From NCBI GenBank assembly GCA_021200895.1, contig JAJQFX010000294.1, forward strand, positions 1 to 38,578: 38,578 nucleotides of DNA, written 5' to 3'. Source of the stretch: Clostridiales bacterium. Lineage in GTDB: Bacteria > Bacillota > Clostridia > Oscillospirales > Oscillospiraceae. Positions within the stretch are counted from its first letter, which is position 1; every line of letters starts with the position of its first letter. Of this stretch, positions 7,552 to 15,196 are shown piece by piece. Made by a program: the position numbers and the translations under genes. The notes beneath the pieces are model-generated. The model was not told the origin of the DNA. It saw nothing but the letters and a program-made list of their open reading frames with translations, and searched no databases.

Positions 7552-9016
7552 AACTTTTGTCCCTCCTGGAAGTGAAGATGTGGAACCGGCAGAATATAGT
7601 TACCGGTGAAACAGGCGTCGCAGTAATTCAGATTCAGCTTTTCCGACAGGTGCCGCAGCCCCTCCAGGGGCATATATTGCAGGGAGTCCGCCCCAATCAG
7701 GCGGCAGACCTCCTCCTCGGTGCGGTCATAGGCGGCCAGCTGCTCCCCGCTGGGGATGGTCGTGCCGTAGTAGCAGGGGTGGCGGAAGGGGGGCGCGGTG
7801 ACCTTCATATGCACCTCGGTCGCCCCGGCGTCCCGAAGCAGCTGCACGATGCGGGCGCTGGTCTTGCCCCGGACGATGGAATCGTCCACCAGAATGACCC
7901 GCTTCCCCTTCACCACGCTGCTGTTGGCGTTCAGCTTGATGCGCAGGGCGTTGCGGCGCTCCCAGGTGCTGCTCTGGATAAAGGTGCGGGCGATATAGCG
8001 GTTTTTCACCAGCCCGATGCCGTAGGGAATGCCGGACTCCCTGGCGTAGCCCAGGGCGGCGGCCAGCCCGGAGTCAGGTACGCCGATGACCAGGTCGCCG
8101 TCCACGGCGCTGTTCCGGGCCAGGTAGCGCCCGGCTTCCTCCCGCACGTCCCCAATGGTGGTGCCGTCAATGACGGAGTCCTGACGGGCGAAATAAATCA
8201 GCTCAAACATACACAGGGCGCTCTTTGCCGCCTTGACCCGGCAGAACTGGGAGGTCAGCGACCCGTTCCGAATGGAAATCAGCTCACCGGGATGCACGTC
8301 CCGAATCAGCTCGCCCCCCCAATGCGTCAATGGCGGCGGACTCGCTGGCAAAGACATAGCTGTCCCCCACCCTGCCCAGGCAGAGGGGGCGGAAGCCGTT
8401 GGGGTCCCGGAAGGCGACCATCTCGTCCTGGCTCATCACTACCACGGAGTACGCGCCAATCATGTACTCCATGGCGTTAATGACCGCGTCCTCCAGGGTG
8501 TTGGTGCGCAGATGCTCCCGGACGATGAGGTAGGTGATGATTTCCGCGTCATTGGTGGTCTGGAAGATGGCCCCCCCGGCTCTCCATCTCAATTCTCAGC
8601 TGCATACTGTTGACCAGCTTGCCGTTGTAGCACAGGGCCATGGAACCGATGGTGCGGTGAACCACGATGGGCTGGGCGTTTAACGGGTTCACATCGGCAG
8701 TGTTGTTGGCGTGGCGGACATGGCCGATGGCGGCGCTGGCGCCCACCAGCCTGTCCAGCTCCTTCTGGGAAAAGACCTCCGGCACCAGCCCCTGGTCCTT
8801 GTGGAGCCGGATGGAGCCGTCAATGCAGGCGGCGATGCCGCAGGAGTCCTGCCCCCGGTGCTGGAGGGTGTAAAGGGCGTTATAGGTGTCGTAGACCGGT
8901 TCGCGGCTGTCCTGGGCCGCGTCGGCCAGGTTGGAGGGAGCCTTGACAATGCCAAAGATTCCGCATTCCTCGTGCAGCTCCTCAGCTGGGTCAAGGGGCA
9001 GGGATAGTGTTTCCAT
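7548..9016 (-). CDS. purF: Amidophosphoribosyltransferase, interrupted by two +1 frameshifts
   Basis: Three reading-frame pieces together make a full PurF. The ATG at 9016 follows AGGAGTG; a 17-residue propeptide precedes CGIFGIV, whose Cys18 would be the glutaminase nucleophile after cleavage. The PRPP loop reads VILVDDSIVRGKTS, and Cys residues in SQFCRVKAAKSALC, HPCYYG and YCDACFTG match the Bacillus-type 4Fe-4S cluster. The frame breaks at two seven-G tracts on the coding strand (8571-8577 and 8314-8320); six Gs at each would restore ESRGAIFQTTNDA and DALGGELIRDV. Since the rest of the pathway is intact, sequence error is the likelier cause, but true inactivation cannot be excluded. It catalyses the committed step, PRPP to phosphoribosylamine. 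Confidence 0.88.
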
Positions 9017-9050
9017 AGTCACACTCCTGACGGTCAAAACTTGGGGAAGC

Positions 9051-9545
9051 TCATTGCAGCTCCGCCTGAACCTTCGCGTCCTTGGCCCGGACCCCTTCCG
9101 CCATCTCGACCTTGAAGGCGGCCAGCTTGGCGGCCAGCGCCTCATCCTGGATGGCCAGCATCTGGGCGGCCAAAATAGCGGCGTTGGCGGCCCCGTTGAC
9201 GCCTACGGTGGCGACGGGAATGCCGGTGGGCATCTGCACGATAGAGAGCAGGCTGTCCAGCCCGCCCATCATGCTGGTCTTGATGGGTACGCCGATGACG
9301 GGCAGAGTGGTGTAAGCGGCCAGCACGCCGCCCAGGTGGGCGGCCTTACCCGCTCCGGCGATGATTGCGCCGAAGCCGTTTTCCTTGGCGTGGGAGGCGA
9401 ACTGCTCCGCGTCGGAGGGCGTGCGGTGGGCGGAGATGACCCGCACCTCATAGGGGATACCAAATTCCTTCAGTTTGTTGACGGCGTCCAGCATTACGCT
9501 GAGGCCGCTGTCAGAACCCATAACAACGGCTACTTTTAAAGACAT
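9051..9545 (-). CDS. purE: N5-CAIR mutase, class I
   Basis: The 164-residue protein has MGSDSGLSVM (residues 9-18), ISAHRTPSDA (His40) and GAGKAAHLGGVLAAYTTLPVIGVP, the PurE core, plus SMMGGLDSLLSIVQMPTGIPVATV. Class I enzymes convert N5-CAIR to CAIR and normally work with PurK; no purK is present in this window, so it must lie elsewhere or be dispensable at high CO2. It is the first clear gene of the pur cluster, 153 bases from the promoter at 9698-9726, with a GGGAGGT ribosome site. purF follows after 34 bases. Confidence 0.96.
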   Translation of the reverse strand: MSLKVAVVMGSDSGLSVMLDAVNKLKEFGIPYEVRVISAHRTPSDAEQFASHAKENGFGAIIAGAGKAAHLGGVLAAYTTLPVIGVPIKTSMMGGLDSLLSIVQMPTGIPVATVGVNGAANAAILAAQMLAIQDEALAAKLAAFKVEMAEGVRAKDAKVQAELQ

Positions 9546-9673
9546 TCAGCTTTACCTCCCAGTAAAAGAAACAGCAAGCAGAAGAAACAAAGTCTGCCCG
9601 CTGCACAGATTGCGGGGCCGCATCCGGCCCCAAAAGCAAAAGAAAAAGCAGGATGAACGAACTGACTTAACAC
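9536..9673 (-). CDS. Possible 45-residue leader/small membrane peptide ahead of purE
   Basis: A GTG at 9673 lies 3 bases after a very strong AAAGGAGGAGGGC site and opens a 45-codon frame (start MLSQFVHPAFSFAFGAGC) that stops at 9536, ten bases inside purE. The peptide is hydrophobic and Cys-rich (AICAAGRLCFFCLLFLLLGG). It begins about 25 bases from the predicted transcription start, and contains a GC-rich hairpin (9614-9631). It could be a regulatory leader peptide whose translation controls purE; it could also be chance. The ribosome site and overlap are what support it. Confidence 0.35.
   Translation of the reverse strand: MLSQFVHPAFSFAFGAGCGPAICAAGRLCFFCLLFLLLGGKAECL
9614..9631 (-). promoter_or_regulatory. 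GC hairpin in the purE leader
   Basis: Six-base arms ggggcc (9614-9619) and ggcccc (9626-9631) flank a six-base loop in the untranslated leader between the pur promoter and purE. No T-run follows, so it is not a plain terminator; it may modulate leader translation. Confidence 0.35.
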
Positions 9674-9697
9674 ACGCCCTCCTCCTTTGATAAGTTC

Positions 9698-9726
9698 ATT
9701 TTAGCGGATTTAAAAGCCGTTTTCAA
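9698..9726 (-). promoter_or_regulatory. Promoter of the purine operon
   Basis: On the minus strand TTGAAA (9726-9721), 17 bases, TAAAAT (9703-9698). It fires toward purE. I see no clear purine-riboswitch core in the leader. Confidence 0.75.
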
Positions 9727-9818
9727 GTGAAAACAAGATGGAAAAGGGAACTTTGGCGGCTTCCACAATGGAGCCGCAGAAAAAGAATTTATCTTTGTGA
9801 ATCCGACCAGAACTTTTG

Positions 9819-10931
9819 TCATAGAAGCGCGGTGCCGTGTAAAATGCGATGGCACTGGGCGATGCGCGCCGACCAGGACGCTTCCTCGGCGTGGGCTTTG
9901 CGGGTGCGGGGCAGCATTTCCCCCGACTCCGCCAAAGCCCGGCGGCAGGCGTCCAGAAATTCAATGTCAAAGTGGGCGGGGTAGACTACGTCCGTATACT
10001 GATCCAGCTCCGGCCCCGCTGTCAGGGTGACGATGGGCTTGCCGGTTTGCAAGCAGGCGTAGAAGGCTTCCGGCAGGACGCTTTCCGACCCATCGGAGCC
10101 GGACAGGGAGAGGCAAACGTCAAAATGCCCCAGATAGTGGGGCTGGGAGACGTAAGACTTCTCCCCCAGCACATGGACGTTGGGCAGCTGCGTCACCGCG
10201 TTGCAGTTCGGATTGTAGCGGGAGACCTCCCCTGCCAGCACAAAGTGCCAGTCCGGCTGGGCTTTGGCGGCGTAAATCAGCGGGGCCAGGTTCGCCTCCC
10301 GCCCGCAGCCGCCCAGCATACCGAAGATGGGGTGGGGGATGTCGGCCAGGTCATGGGGGGTGCGCAGGCCGCCGTCGGTGCTCTGGGCGAAGAGGGCGTC
10401 ATCGAAGCCGTTTGGCACCAGGGCCAGGTTGTGGCAGGCCGGGGAAAGCTGCCCCTCCAGCAGGGGGGAGGCGGCAAAGACGATGTCTGCCCCATCGCAC
10501 AGCGCCGCCTCCCACTCGTCAGGGGCCAGGCCGTCCCAGCTGCGGTCACAGTCGTAAATCAGCCCGCTGTGGGGAATGTCCTGATAAAATCCGGCGCAGA
10601 CCGGGGAGGAACACCACAGCAGCGGCTCCTCCCAGCCGTACTGGGCCATGGCGGAGCGGATGAAGGCGCTGATGCGCTTGCACTCCCCCGGTGCGCGGGT
10701 CTCATAGTCCTCCGTCACGGAAACGGAGCAGGGGAGGGTGAACAGTGTGACCTGCCGGTTCAGCCGGCGGCCCTCCTTCGGGTGCCGCCACTTGCGCTCC
10801 CCCCAGGCGAAGGGGCCGATGGCCGGTTCAAAGACCATCAGTTCCACATCCTCCAGGGCGCCGGGCAGGCGGCGCAGCCGGGACGGAAACTGCCGCCATC
10901 TGTAATTGGGTATGGAAACGATTTGCACCAT
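9819..10931 (-). CDS. Glycosyltransferase, GT-B type (TuaH-like)
   Basis: The 370-residue soluble protein starts MVQIVSIPNYRWRQFPSRLRR. It contains GLIYDCDRSWDGL and ADIVFAASPLLEGQL in the N-terminal half and, in the C-terminal half, LVPNGFDDALF, HPIFGMLGGCGREANLAPLIY, DWHFVLAGEVS and LPEAFYACLQTGKPIVTL, the layout of a GT-B glycosyltransferase acting on a nucleotide-sugar donor. It resembles TuaH-like enzymes; the acceptor is unknown. ATG at 10931 follows GGGAGGTCTCC; a longer frame upstream has no ribosome site and crosses the promoter. The gene stands alone, back to back with 11140-11382. Confidence 0.7.
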   Translation of the reverse strand: MVQIVSIPNYRWRQFPSRLRRLPGALEDVELMVFEPAIGPFAWGERKWRHPKEGRRLNRQVTLFTLPCSVSVTEDYETRAPGECKRISAFIRSAMAQYGWEEPLLWCSSPVCAGFYQDIPHSGLIYDCDRSWDGLAPDEWEAALCDGADIVFAASPLLEGQLSPACHNLALVPNGFDDALFAQSTDGGLRTPHDLADIPHPIFGMLGGCGREANLAPLIYAAKAQPDWHFVLAGEVSRYNPNCNAVTQLPNVHVLGEKSYVSQPHYLGHFDVCLSLSGSDGSESVLPEAFYACLQTGKPIVTLTAGPELDQYTDVVYPAHFDIEFLDACRRALAESGEMLPRTRKAHAEEASWSARIAQCHRILHGTALL

Positions 10932-10992
10932 GGAGACCTCCCTGGCGGCATCTGCCGTCGGCTGTGCAGAAGCATATAGCGTGATTGTTTTT

Positions 10993-11021
10993 ATTGTATC
11001 ACAGAGTTCACTAGTTTGCCA
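10993..11021 (-). promoter_or_regulatory. Putative promoter for the glycosyltransferase
   Basis: Minus-strand TGGCAA (11021-11016), 17 bases, TACAAT (10998-10993). The -35 is weak. Confidence 0.4.
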
Positions 11022-11082
11022 CCGTTTTTTCCGGGTTTTGCTGTGATTCCGCCGATTCTGTCCCAATTTGAATGGAAGGGGC

Positions 11083-11110
11083 TGGCAAGGCCAACCTTTT
11101 GTGGTATACT
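11083..11110 (+). promoter_or_regulatory. Putative promoter for 11140-11382
   Basis: TGGCAA (11083-11088), 16 bases, TATACT (11105-11110), 30 bases before the ATG. The -10 is good; the -35 is weak. Confidence 0.45.
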
Positions 11111-11139
11111 AAGGGCATGACGATAGGAGGTGTACCGTT

Positions 11140-11382
11140 ATGAAACTGAAAGCGAATATTGACTATGCAAAATTCCTGGCCAGCGTACACAAATGCAAAG
11201 GCGAGGTGTACTATGACACCGTGGAGGGCGACCGGTTGAACCTGAAGTCCACCCTGTCAGAATACCTGTTCGCCACCGCCGCTGTGACTTCGGACTTTAT
11301 TGAAAACGGCGGCGTCTTCTGCCAGCAGGAGGAGGACTATGCCCTTCTGGCGGACTTTGTGGAGGCGGAGCCAGAAGGGTAA
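11140..11382 (+). CDS. Small conserved hypothetical protein
   Basis: The 80-residue protein starts MKLKANIDYAKFLASVHKC and is acidic, with the central segment GDRLNLKSTLSEYLFATAAV. I believe similar short proteins recur in clostridial genomes but no function is known to me. A canonical AGGAGG site precedes the ATG and a promoter lies upstream, so it is a real gene. It has no signal peptide or membrane helix. The PAP2 phosphatase follows on the same strand after 93 bases. Confidence 0.75.
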   Translation: MKLKANIDYAKFLASVHKCKGEVYYDTVEGDRLNLKSTLSEYLFATAAVTSDFIENGGVFCQQEEDYALLADFVEAEPEG

Positions 11383-11475
11383 AAGAGCGGCAGCCTTCCC
11401 TTATGTTCGGGGCGGGGCTGTGATACTGTTGAGCCTGAGGAACCTATAGTCTAATTCGTAAAGGAGTGTGGCGGC

Positions 11476-12042
11476 GTGCCGCTTTGGTTTGAGCAGCTGG
11501 AAGGGCAGCTTTTGCTCTGGATACAGGACTTGCGCTGTGGGCCGCTGTCCGCCGTGCTGGTGCCGCTGACCCGGCTGGGAAATTACGGGGGGATTTGGAT
11601 TGCCTGCGCTCTGGTGATGCTGCGCTTCCGGCGCACCCGGCGGGCGGGTATCGCGGGGCTGGCGGCGCTGCTGCTGGCCCAGGTAGTCAATGACCAGCTG
11701 CTGAAAAATCTCATCTGCCGCGCCAGGCCCTTCACCCAAATCGAAGGGCTGTGGACGCTGGTGGAAGCGCCCACGGACTATTCCTTCCCGTCAGGGCACA
11801 CCTGCTCTGCCTTTGCCGTCGGGGTGACCTGGTGGCGGACGCTGGATTTCTGCTGGCTGAAACGTTTGCTGATGGCGATGGCGGTGCTGATGGCACTGTC
11901 CCGGCTCTATGTGGGGGTGCATTATCCCACCGATGTTCTGGGCGGTGTGGCAGTGGGGAGCCTGGTCGCCATTCTGGTCTGCCACGGCCTGGCGTGGTTG
12001 GAGGGCGGAGGACGCGGTAAGCTGCCAAAAGACGCAGCGTAA
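11476..12042 (+). CDS. PAP2-family membrane phosphatase
   Basis: The 188-residue integral membrane protein shows the three phosphatase motifs: K77-to-R84-P85 (KNLICRARPF), PSGH at 105-108, and SRLYVGVHYPTD at 142-153. About five to six hydrophobic helices surround them. Such proteins dephosphorylate lipid phosphates, for example undecaprenyl pyrophosphate (BcrC-like) or phosphatidylglycerol phosphate, on the outer membrane face; the exact substrate cannot be told. GTG start at 11476 follows AAGGAG by 9 bases. Confidence 0.88.
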   Translation: MPLWFEQLEGQLLLWIQDLRCGPLSAVLVPLTRLGNYGGIWIACALVMLRFRRTRRAGIAGLAALLLAQVVNDQLLKNLICRARPFTQIEGLWTLVEAPTDYSFPSGHTCSAFAVGVTWWRTLDFCWLKRLLMAMAVLMALSRLYVGVHYPTDVLGGVAVGSLVAILVCHGLAWLEGGGRGKLPKDAA

Positions 12043-12045
12043 AAT

Positions 12046-12077
12046 ACGGGCCGGAAGGAGGATTCCTTCCGGCCCGT
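12046..12077. terminator. Terminator between PAP2 and the convergent P-loop kinase
   Basis: Fourteen-base perfect arms (12046-12059 and 12064-12077) with a 4-base loop. On the minus strand the exit side is ATTTTACG, so it mainly ends the kinase transcript; the two genes converge here. Confidence 0.75.
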
Positions 12078-12620
12078 TAGCGTGGTGGTCTGGCCCCGCT
12101 GATGCTCTGGTCAAGGGTATTCAGGAAGCGGGATAACGCCCGCCGGTTTTTCAGCACGATGGTTTTGTCCGGATAGGTGCTCTGCACCCAGCGGTAGCGG
12201 TCTCTCCGCTGACGGTTGCGCCCATCCCAGAACACCCACCTGAAAAAGGCCCAGTCCACCTTCTCCGGGCAGCCGGGGGCGGCACTGTCCCGGCTCCGCC
12301 CCCGATAGGTGAAGTACCGTTTGTACACCTGGTACAGGCAGAAGAACCGGTTGTACTGGAAGGAGACAATCAAATCCGCTGCCTCCATTCTTTCGGCGTA
12401 GTCGCACCCAATATAGTTTCCGTCGATGACCCACCCCCTCCGGGTGGGCGGCGCAAAAGGCACGGCAGTCCGCCAGCATATTCGCCCCGGGCCGCTCCAC
12501 CCAGCCGGGGGAGAAGTGAATCGTATCCAGATGCAGCACCGGCAGGCCGTACCGCCTGCCCAGTGCCGCGGCCAGGGTGGATTTCCCGGAGCCGCTGTAT
12601 CCGATGATGGCAATTTTCAT
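12077..12620 (-). CDS. P-loop kinase (topology-modulation/adenylate-kinase-like), frameshifted
   Basis: The N-terminal part begins MKIAIIGYSGSGKSTLAAAL, a Walker A loop, then PVLHLDTIHFSPGW; the remainder, in another frame, continues WVIDGNYIGCDYAERMEAADLIVSF and ends in NRRALSRFLNTL. This order (GxSGxGKS, LD-hF-pGW, WiiDGNY, R...aDxIi) is typical of the small P-loop proteins annotated as topology modulation or AAA kinases; the substrate is unknown. The break is a five-C run at 12434-12438 (coding strand G5); four Gs give PEGWVIDG and one intact protein of about 180 residues. ATG at 12620 chosen for spacing from GAGG; 12623 is also possible. Confidence 0.75.
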
Positions 12621-12743
12621 CATAAACCTCAGAACCTCCTCAGCAGCAGTTTTGTCTGCTCGACAAAATTGCAAATTATGTCGATTCTAACACAAAACTA
12701 TGTATTATCGTTGCCCACAAAACAATCCGGTTCCAACAGTCTG

Positions 12744-12773
12744 TTGACTTTGACTGCCTTTGCCTACTATAAT
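12744..12773 (+). promoter_or_regulatory. Promoter for the nitroreductase operon
   Basis: TTGACT (12744-12749), 18 bases, TATAAT (12768-12773), 80 bases before the ATG. Confidence 0.7.
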
Positions 12774-12852
12774 AAAATAGTAGGAAATTGTCAACAGTTT
12801 GCGCGGCGGGGACACATCAAAAGAAGCCGCCGCACCAGGCAAGGAGGGTACC

Positions 12853-13521
12853 ATGACTTTACAGGAAGCGATGCAGGCGCGGCACAGCGTGCGCAAGTAC
12901 AAAAAGGACCCGCTGCCGGCGGACGTGGTTCGTCAGCTGAACGAGCGGATTCAAACACACAACGAGAAGTACGGCCTGAGCATCCAGCTCGTCACAGAAA
13001 ACACGGACGCGCTGCCGGGCATCATTGGCATGACCATGGCGAAGGGTGTGCGCAATTACATGATCCTCGCCGGGCCGGACACAGCCGACGTGGACGAGAA
13101 GCTGGGCTATAGCAGCGCAGACCTGATGCTCTATGCTCAGACGCTGGGGCTGAATACCTGGTGGGTCGGCGGAATGTACAGCCACAAAGGGGCCAGGAAG
13201 AATTCCACCGCCGGGGACAGCGCCAAAATCATCGGCATTGTTGCGGTAGGCTATGGGGAGAATCAGGGCGTTCCCCACAAGTCCAAGGCGGCGGAGGCGG
13301 TGTCCTCCTACGAGGGCGACGCGCCGGACTGGTTCCAGGCGGGGGTCGCTGCGGCGCTGCTGGCCCCGACCGCCATGAACCGGCAGTCCTTCACCATCCA
13401 GGGCGCGGGCAATCAGGTGTCCATGACCTACGCCAGCGGCTCCTTCTCCGGCGCCGATTTGGGCATCTGCAAGTATCATTTTGCGCTTGGCGCAGGCGAA
13501 GAGAATTTCCAGTGGCGCTGA
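12853..13521 (+). CDS. Putative nitroreductase (TM1586 type)
   Basis: The 222-residue protein opens MTLQEAMQARHSVRKYK, the flavin-binding nitroreductase start, and continues with NYMILAGP, a helix containing LMLYAQTLGLNTWWVGGMY, IIGIVAVGYGE, and a C-terminal half with GVAAALLAPTAMNRQSF and GADLGICKYHFALGAG. The duplicated nitroreductase-like halves fit the TM1586 NiRdase family; it likely binds FMN and uses NAD(P)H, substrate unknown. AAGGAGGGT precedes the ATG by about 5 bases. The next gene follows after 6 bases. Confidence 0.85.
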   Translation: MTLQEAMQARHSVRKYKKDPLPADVVRQLNERIQTHNEKYGLSIQLVTENTDALPGIIGMTMAKGVRNYMILAGPDTADVDEKLGYSSADLMLYAQTLGLNTWWVGGMYSHKGARKNSTAGDSAKIIGIVAVGYGENQGVPHKSKAAEAVSSYEGDAPDWFQAGVAAALLAPTAMNRQSFTIQGAGNQVSMTYASGSFSGADLGICKYHFALGAGEENFQWR

Positions 13522-13527
13522 GGCCGC

Positions 13528-13860
13528 ATGGGGGTACAGAAAATGTTGCTTCGTATTTTCAGGGCCTGGCTCAAGTGGCGCAAGGATTGGGATGCCCTGT
13601 GTAACTGCTGCGGGAAGTGTTGCTATATCCGCACTCAGGGGGCGGACGGTCAAGTCGTTATCCACTATGACAAGCCCTGTGAGCATTTGGACACGGAGAC
13701 GCACCTGTGCAGGGTCTTTGACGACCGGTTCCGCAAGTGCGACCACTGCGGCAAGGTGAATCTGTTTACGGCATTATTCAACCCGACGCTGCCCAAGGAC
13801 TGCACCTATGTGCAGACCTTCCGCCTGTGGGACAGGCAGGAGCCTGACCGCGAGCCGTGA
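13528..13860 (+). CDS. Cys-rich YkgJ-type metal-chelating protein
   Basis: The 110-residue protein has a conserved cysteine array: ALCNCCGKCCYI, then YDKPCEHLD, HLCRVFDDR, KCDHCGK and LPKDCTYV. This is the CxxCxxCC family (YkgJ/YcgN) thought to bind zinc or an Fe-S cluster; the function is unknown. It follows the nitroreductase by 6 bases and is probably co-transcribed, ending at the bidirectional terminator 13902-13929. Confidence 0.8.
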   Translation: MGVQKMLLRIFRAWLKWRKDWDALCNCCGKCCYIRTQGADGQVVIHYDKPCEHLDTETHLCRVFDDRFRKCDHCGKVNLFTALFNPTLPKDCTYVQTFRLWDRQEPDREP

Positions 13861-13901
13861 GCCGACACATGGGGCAGAACTTGACCAGACAACATAAAAA
13901 G

Positions 13902-13929
13902 AGGGCGGCTATCCGAGGATAGCCGCCCT
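13902..13929. terminator. Bidirectional terminator between the YkgJ gene and rplL
   Basis: Perfect 13-base arms (13902-13914 and 13917-13929) with a 2-base centre. TGTTCTTTT follows on the plus strand and CTTTTTATG on the minus strand, so it can end both convergent transcripts. Confidence 0.85.
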
Positions 13930-13950
13930 GTTCTTTTCTGTGTAGAAGAA

Positions 13951-14328
13951 TTACTTCAGCTCGACCTTGCCGCCGACAGCCTCGACCTTCTCCTTGATTT
14001 CGTCGGCCTCTGCCTTGGCAGCGGCTTCCTTCAGAGTGGTGGGAGCGTTCTCGACAGCAGCCTTGGCGTCGGCCAGGCCCAGACCGGTGATCTCGCGGAC
14101 GACCTTGATGACCTTGATCTTGCCCTTGGGATCAGCCAGGCCAGCCAGGACCACGTCAAACTCGGTCTTCTCCTCCACCTCGGGAGCGGCAGTGGCAGCG
14201 CCAGCGGCGGGAGCAGCCATGGAAGCGGCGGAAACGCCGAAGGTCTCCTCCAGAGCCTTGACCAGCTCGGACAGCTCGAGGACGGAGAGGGACTTCACTT
14301 CTTCAACAATCGCATTGATATCAGCCAT
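13951..14328 (-). CDS. rplL: Ribosomal protein bL12 (L7/L12)
   Basis: The 125-residue protein has the N-terminal dimerisation domain (INAIVEEVKSLSVLELSELVKALEE), an Ala-rich hinge (AAPAAGAATAAPEVEEKTEFDVVL) and the C-terminal factor-binding domain with KIKVIKVVREITGLGLADAKAAVE. It forms the ribosomal stalk with L10. AGGAGG lies 9 bases before the ATG. It is the last gene of the leftward ribosomal cluster. Confidence 0.98.
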   Translation of the reverse strand: MADINAIVEEVKSLSVLELSELVKALEETFGVSAASMAAPAAGAATAAPEVEEKTEFDVVLAGLADPKGKIKVIKVVREITGLGLADAKAAVENAPTTLKEAAAKAEADEIKEKVEAVGGKVELK

Positions 14329-14398
14329 GATAGTTAGCCTCCTAAAAATAGAATTGATTCATGTGTGGACAGTGCCTGTCCAAAAATGGGCCGAATGA

Positions 14399-14992
14399 TT
14401 ATTCGGCAGCGGGTGCTTCCGCCTCGGCGGCGGGCGCCTCCGCTTCAGCGGCAGGTGCCTCTGCTTCCGCAGCGGGCTCGTCAGGCTCGCTCTCCTTCTT
14501 CTCCGCAATGGCGGCGACGACGGCGGCCAGGGAGACGATGGGAGCCTGCATGACGCCCAGCAGCTGAGCAATCAGGTCGTTCTTGGAAGACAGGGTGGAC
14601 ATTTGGGCGATTTCCTCCTGGGAGAGAATCTTACCCTCCAGGAAAGCGGCCTTGATGTGGAACTTGGTGTCGGGGCCCAGTTCCTTGATGGCGTCGGAGA
14701 TGGTGCGGATGGGGACGATAGGATCGTCCGCGCCGATGGCCAGGGCTGTGTTGCCGTGCAGGACGTCATCCAGCTCATTCAGACCGGCGTCATCCAGAGC
14801 GCGGCGCACCATGGTGTTCTTCACCACGTTGTACTGCACGCCAGCTTCCCGCATCTTGTTGCGCAGGGCAGTGTCCTGAGCGACGGTGATGCCGCTGTAG
14901 TCCACCAGAACGCCGGACTGGGCGTTCTTCAGCTGATCCTCCAGTGCGGAAACCACCGCCTTCTTGGACTCCAAAATCTTCGCGTTTGGCAT
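14399..14992 (-). CDS. rplJ: Ribosomal protein uL10 with Ala/Glu repeat tail
   Basis: The 197-residue protein starts MPNAKILESKKAVVSALEDQL and follows the uL10 plan (VLVDYSGITVAQDTALRNKMREAGV, YNVVKNTMVRRAL, LLGVMQAPIVSLAAVVAAIAEKK). L10 anchors L7/L12 to 23S rRNA. Typical bacterial L10 is about 165-175 residues; here some 25 extra residues form a tandem EAEAPAA tail (repeat at 14403-14465). ATG at 14992 follows GTGAGGTG. The upstream leader (15020-15125) is a probable autoregulatory L10 leader with its own promoter. Confidence 0.97.
   Translation of the reverse strand: MPNAKILESKKAVVSALEDQLKNAQSGVLVDYSGITVAQDTALRNKMREAGVQYNVVKNTMVRRALDDAGLNELDDVLHGNTALAIGADDPIVPIRTISDAIKELGPDTKFHIKAAFLEGKILSQEEIAQMSTLSSKNDLIAQLLGVMQAPIVSLAAVVAAIAEKKESEPDEPAAEAEAPAAEAEAPAAEAEAPAAE
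14403..14465 (-). repeat. 21-bp tandem repeats encoding the L10 tail
   Basis: Three degenerate 21-base units encode EAEAPAA repeats at the extreme 3' end of rplJ. The DNA differs at third positions between units, so it is not a fresh duplication. Confidence 0.7.
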
Positions 14993-15019
14993 AATGTGTT
15001 TCACCTCACAAAAGAAAAA

Positions 15020-15044
15020 TCCTCCGCGTCGCAGGACAGGAGGA
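15020..15044 (-). terminator. Attenuator hairpin before rplJ
   Basis: Minus-strand TCCTCC (15044-15039) pairs with GGAGGA (15025-15020) and is followed by TTTTTCTTTT. It sits between the L10 leader and the rplJ ribosome site, so it can act as a transcription attenuator for rplJL. Confidence 0.65.
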
Positions 15045-15125
15045 CAGTACAGTAAAACCTTTGCAGTTTTATCAGCACTCTCGGCAGGCGGCATAAGCCA
15101 TTAAACGGGGTACCTGCTGTCTACG
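15045..15125 (-). ncRNA. L10 leader (r-protein autoregulatory element)
   Basis: The leader transcript reads GACAGCAGGUACCCCGUUUAA, then UGGCUUAUGCCGCCUGCCGA, the AGCAGG...GCCUGCCGAG arrangement of the L10-binding leader found upstream of rplJ in Firmicutes. L10(L12)4 binding would favour the attenuator at 15020-15044. Confidence 0.7.
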
Positions 15126-15137
15126 AACGCAACCATT

Positions 15138-15166
15138 ATTATATGTGAGGGGAGGGGATTTGTCAA
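15138..15166 (-). promoter_or_regulatory. Consensus promoter for rplJL
   Basis: Minus-strand TTGACA (15166-15161), 17 bases, TATAAT (15143-15138): a perfect sigma-A consensus placed 30 bases after the rplA stop, giving rplJL independent transcription. Confidence 0.88.
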
Positions 15167-15196
15167 CCCCCTTCCCTCACAAAAACGGAGAAATAA

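Noticed and set aside
10932..11066. N-terminal extension of the glycosyltransferase
   Set aside because: It covers the promoter region and lacks a ribosome site; Met at 10931 has GGGAGG.
14366..14382. Hairpin tggacag/ctgtcca between rplJ and rplL as a terminator
   Set aside because: Only seven pairs and no T-run on the exit side; at most a minor attenuation or processing site.
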